Assembly (NCBI GenBank): GCA_026418755.1
Contig: JAOAAR010000092.1
Coordinates: 1 to 7,262, forward strand
Reading direction: 5' to 3'
From: Planctomycetota bacterium
GTDB taxonomy: Bacteria; Planctomycetota; SKW154
DNA length: 7,262 bases
The notes below the pieces were generated by a model that was not told where the DNA came from, searched no databases, and saw only the letters and a program-made list of their open reading frames with translations. Of the stretch, positions 7,119 to 7,262 are shown piece by piece (within the stretch, counting starts at the first letter, position 1; the number at the start of each line of letters is the position of its first letter). A program made the position numbers and the translations under genes.

Positions 7119-7262
7119 CTATTCGGTGGGGGGGAACGAGATAGACTCGTTGAATTTATCGAAGAGAGTATAAAGGTCTCTGCCGAGAAGCGAATCCAGT
7201 TCTTCTTTGAATCGAAGCGTTCTACGAAGGTTTTCATCAAGCCATAGAGAGTCACCATATCT
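7119..7262 (-). CDS. C-terminal end of an unidentified gene (5' part beyond window)
   Basis: An open frame enters from the right edge and runs 47 codons to a TAG at 7119-7121. The peptide is charged and looks like a genuine helical C-terminus (segments LWLDENLRRTLRFKEELDSL and GRDLYTLFDKFNESISF). Its composition resembles the other minus-strand genes here. I do not recognise the family. The stop comes soon after a run of seven Cs (7134-7128 on the minus strand). One C fewer would instead extend the protein to a TAA at 7070-7072, so the exact C-terminus is uncertain. The competing frame over the same bases begins at an ATG at 7256-7258, has no good ribosome binding site and is Ser/Pro-rich, so I regard it as a shadow unless the C run is miscounted. 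Confidence 0.55.
   Translation of the reverse strand, partial: RYGDSLWLDENLRRTLRFKEELDSLLGRDLYTLFDKFNESISFPPTE

Noticed and set aside
7070..7258. 62-codon minus-strand open frame starting at an internal ATG
   Set aside because: It overlaps the better protein-like frame entering from the edge, lacks a good ribosome binding site, and its tail overlaps the probable exonuclease promoter. It would matter only if the seven-C run is miscounted.

Overview
The window reads as ordinary bacterial chromosome of moderate GC content (roughly mid-40s percent by eye). It is gene-dense, with gaps of about 200 bases or less, and I see no mobile element, tRNA, rRNA or CRISPR. Three proteins have styles common in Planctomycetota and related PVC or candidate phyla: a Ser/Thr kinase fused to WD40 repeats, a secreted protein opening with a 'DTVYLNDGRVIKG' module, and a secreted TPR plus squalene-cyclase-fold protein. 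A planctomycete-like origin is my best guess from protein style only. No marker gene settles it.

Layout. Positions 1-623 (minus) hold the 5' part of a secreted, charged helical protein that runs off the left edge. It lies 37 bases downstream of a 979-residue receptor-type Ser/Thr kinase (661-3600, minus), probably in one operon. The kinase has an N-terminal catalytic domain, a Thr-rich juxtamembrane segment, one transmembrane helix, a helical/TPR-like stalk and a C-terminal seven-blade WD40 propeller. A 201-base divergent intergenic region carries a good -10 box on each strand. Rightward lies a secreted TPR plus alpha/alpha-toroid (squalene-cyclase/prenyltransferase-repeat) protein (3802-5052, plus).

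Convergent with it are housekeeping genes on the minus strand: a ketopantoate reductase family enzyme (5091-6047) and an exonuclease III/AP endonuclease (6247-7029). The right edge holds the last 47 codons of an unidentified minus-strand gene.

How they may work together. The left two thirds encode one membrane kinase whose propeller is predicted to lie outside the cytoplasmic membrane, plus two exported proteins. This could be an envelope-sensing module, but that link rests on gene position and predicted topology only. The right third (pantothenate/CoA synthesis and DNA repair) shows no functional tie to it.
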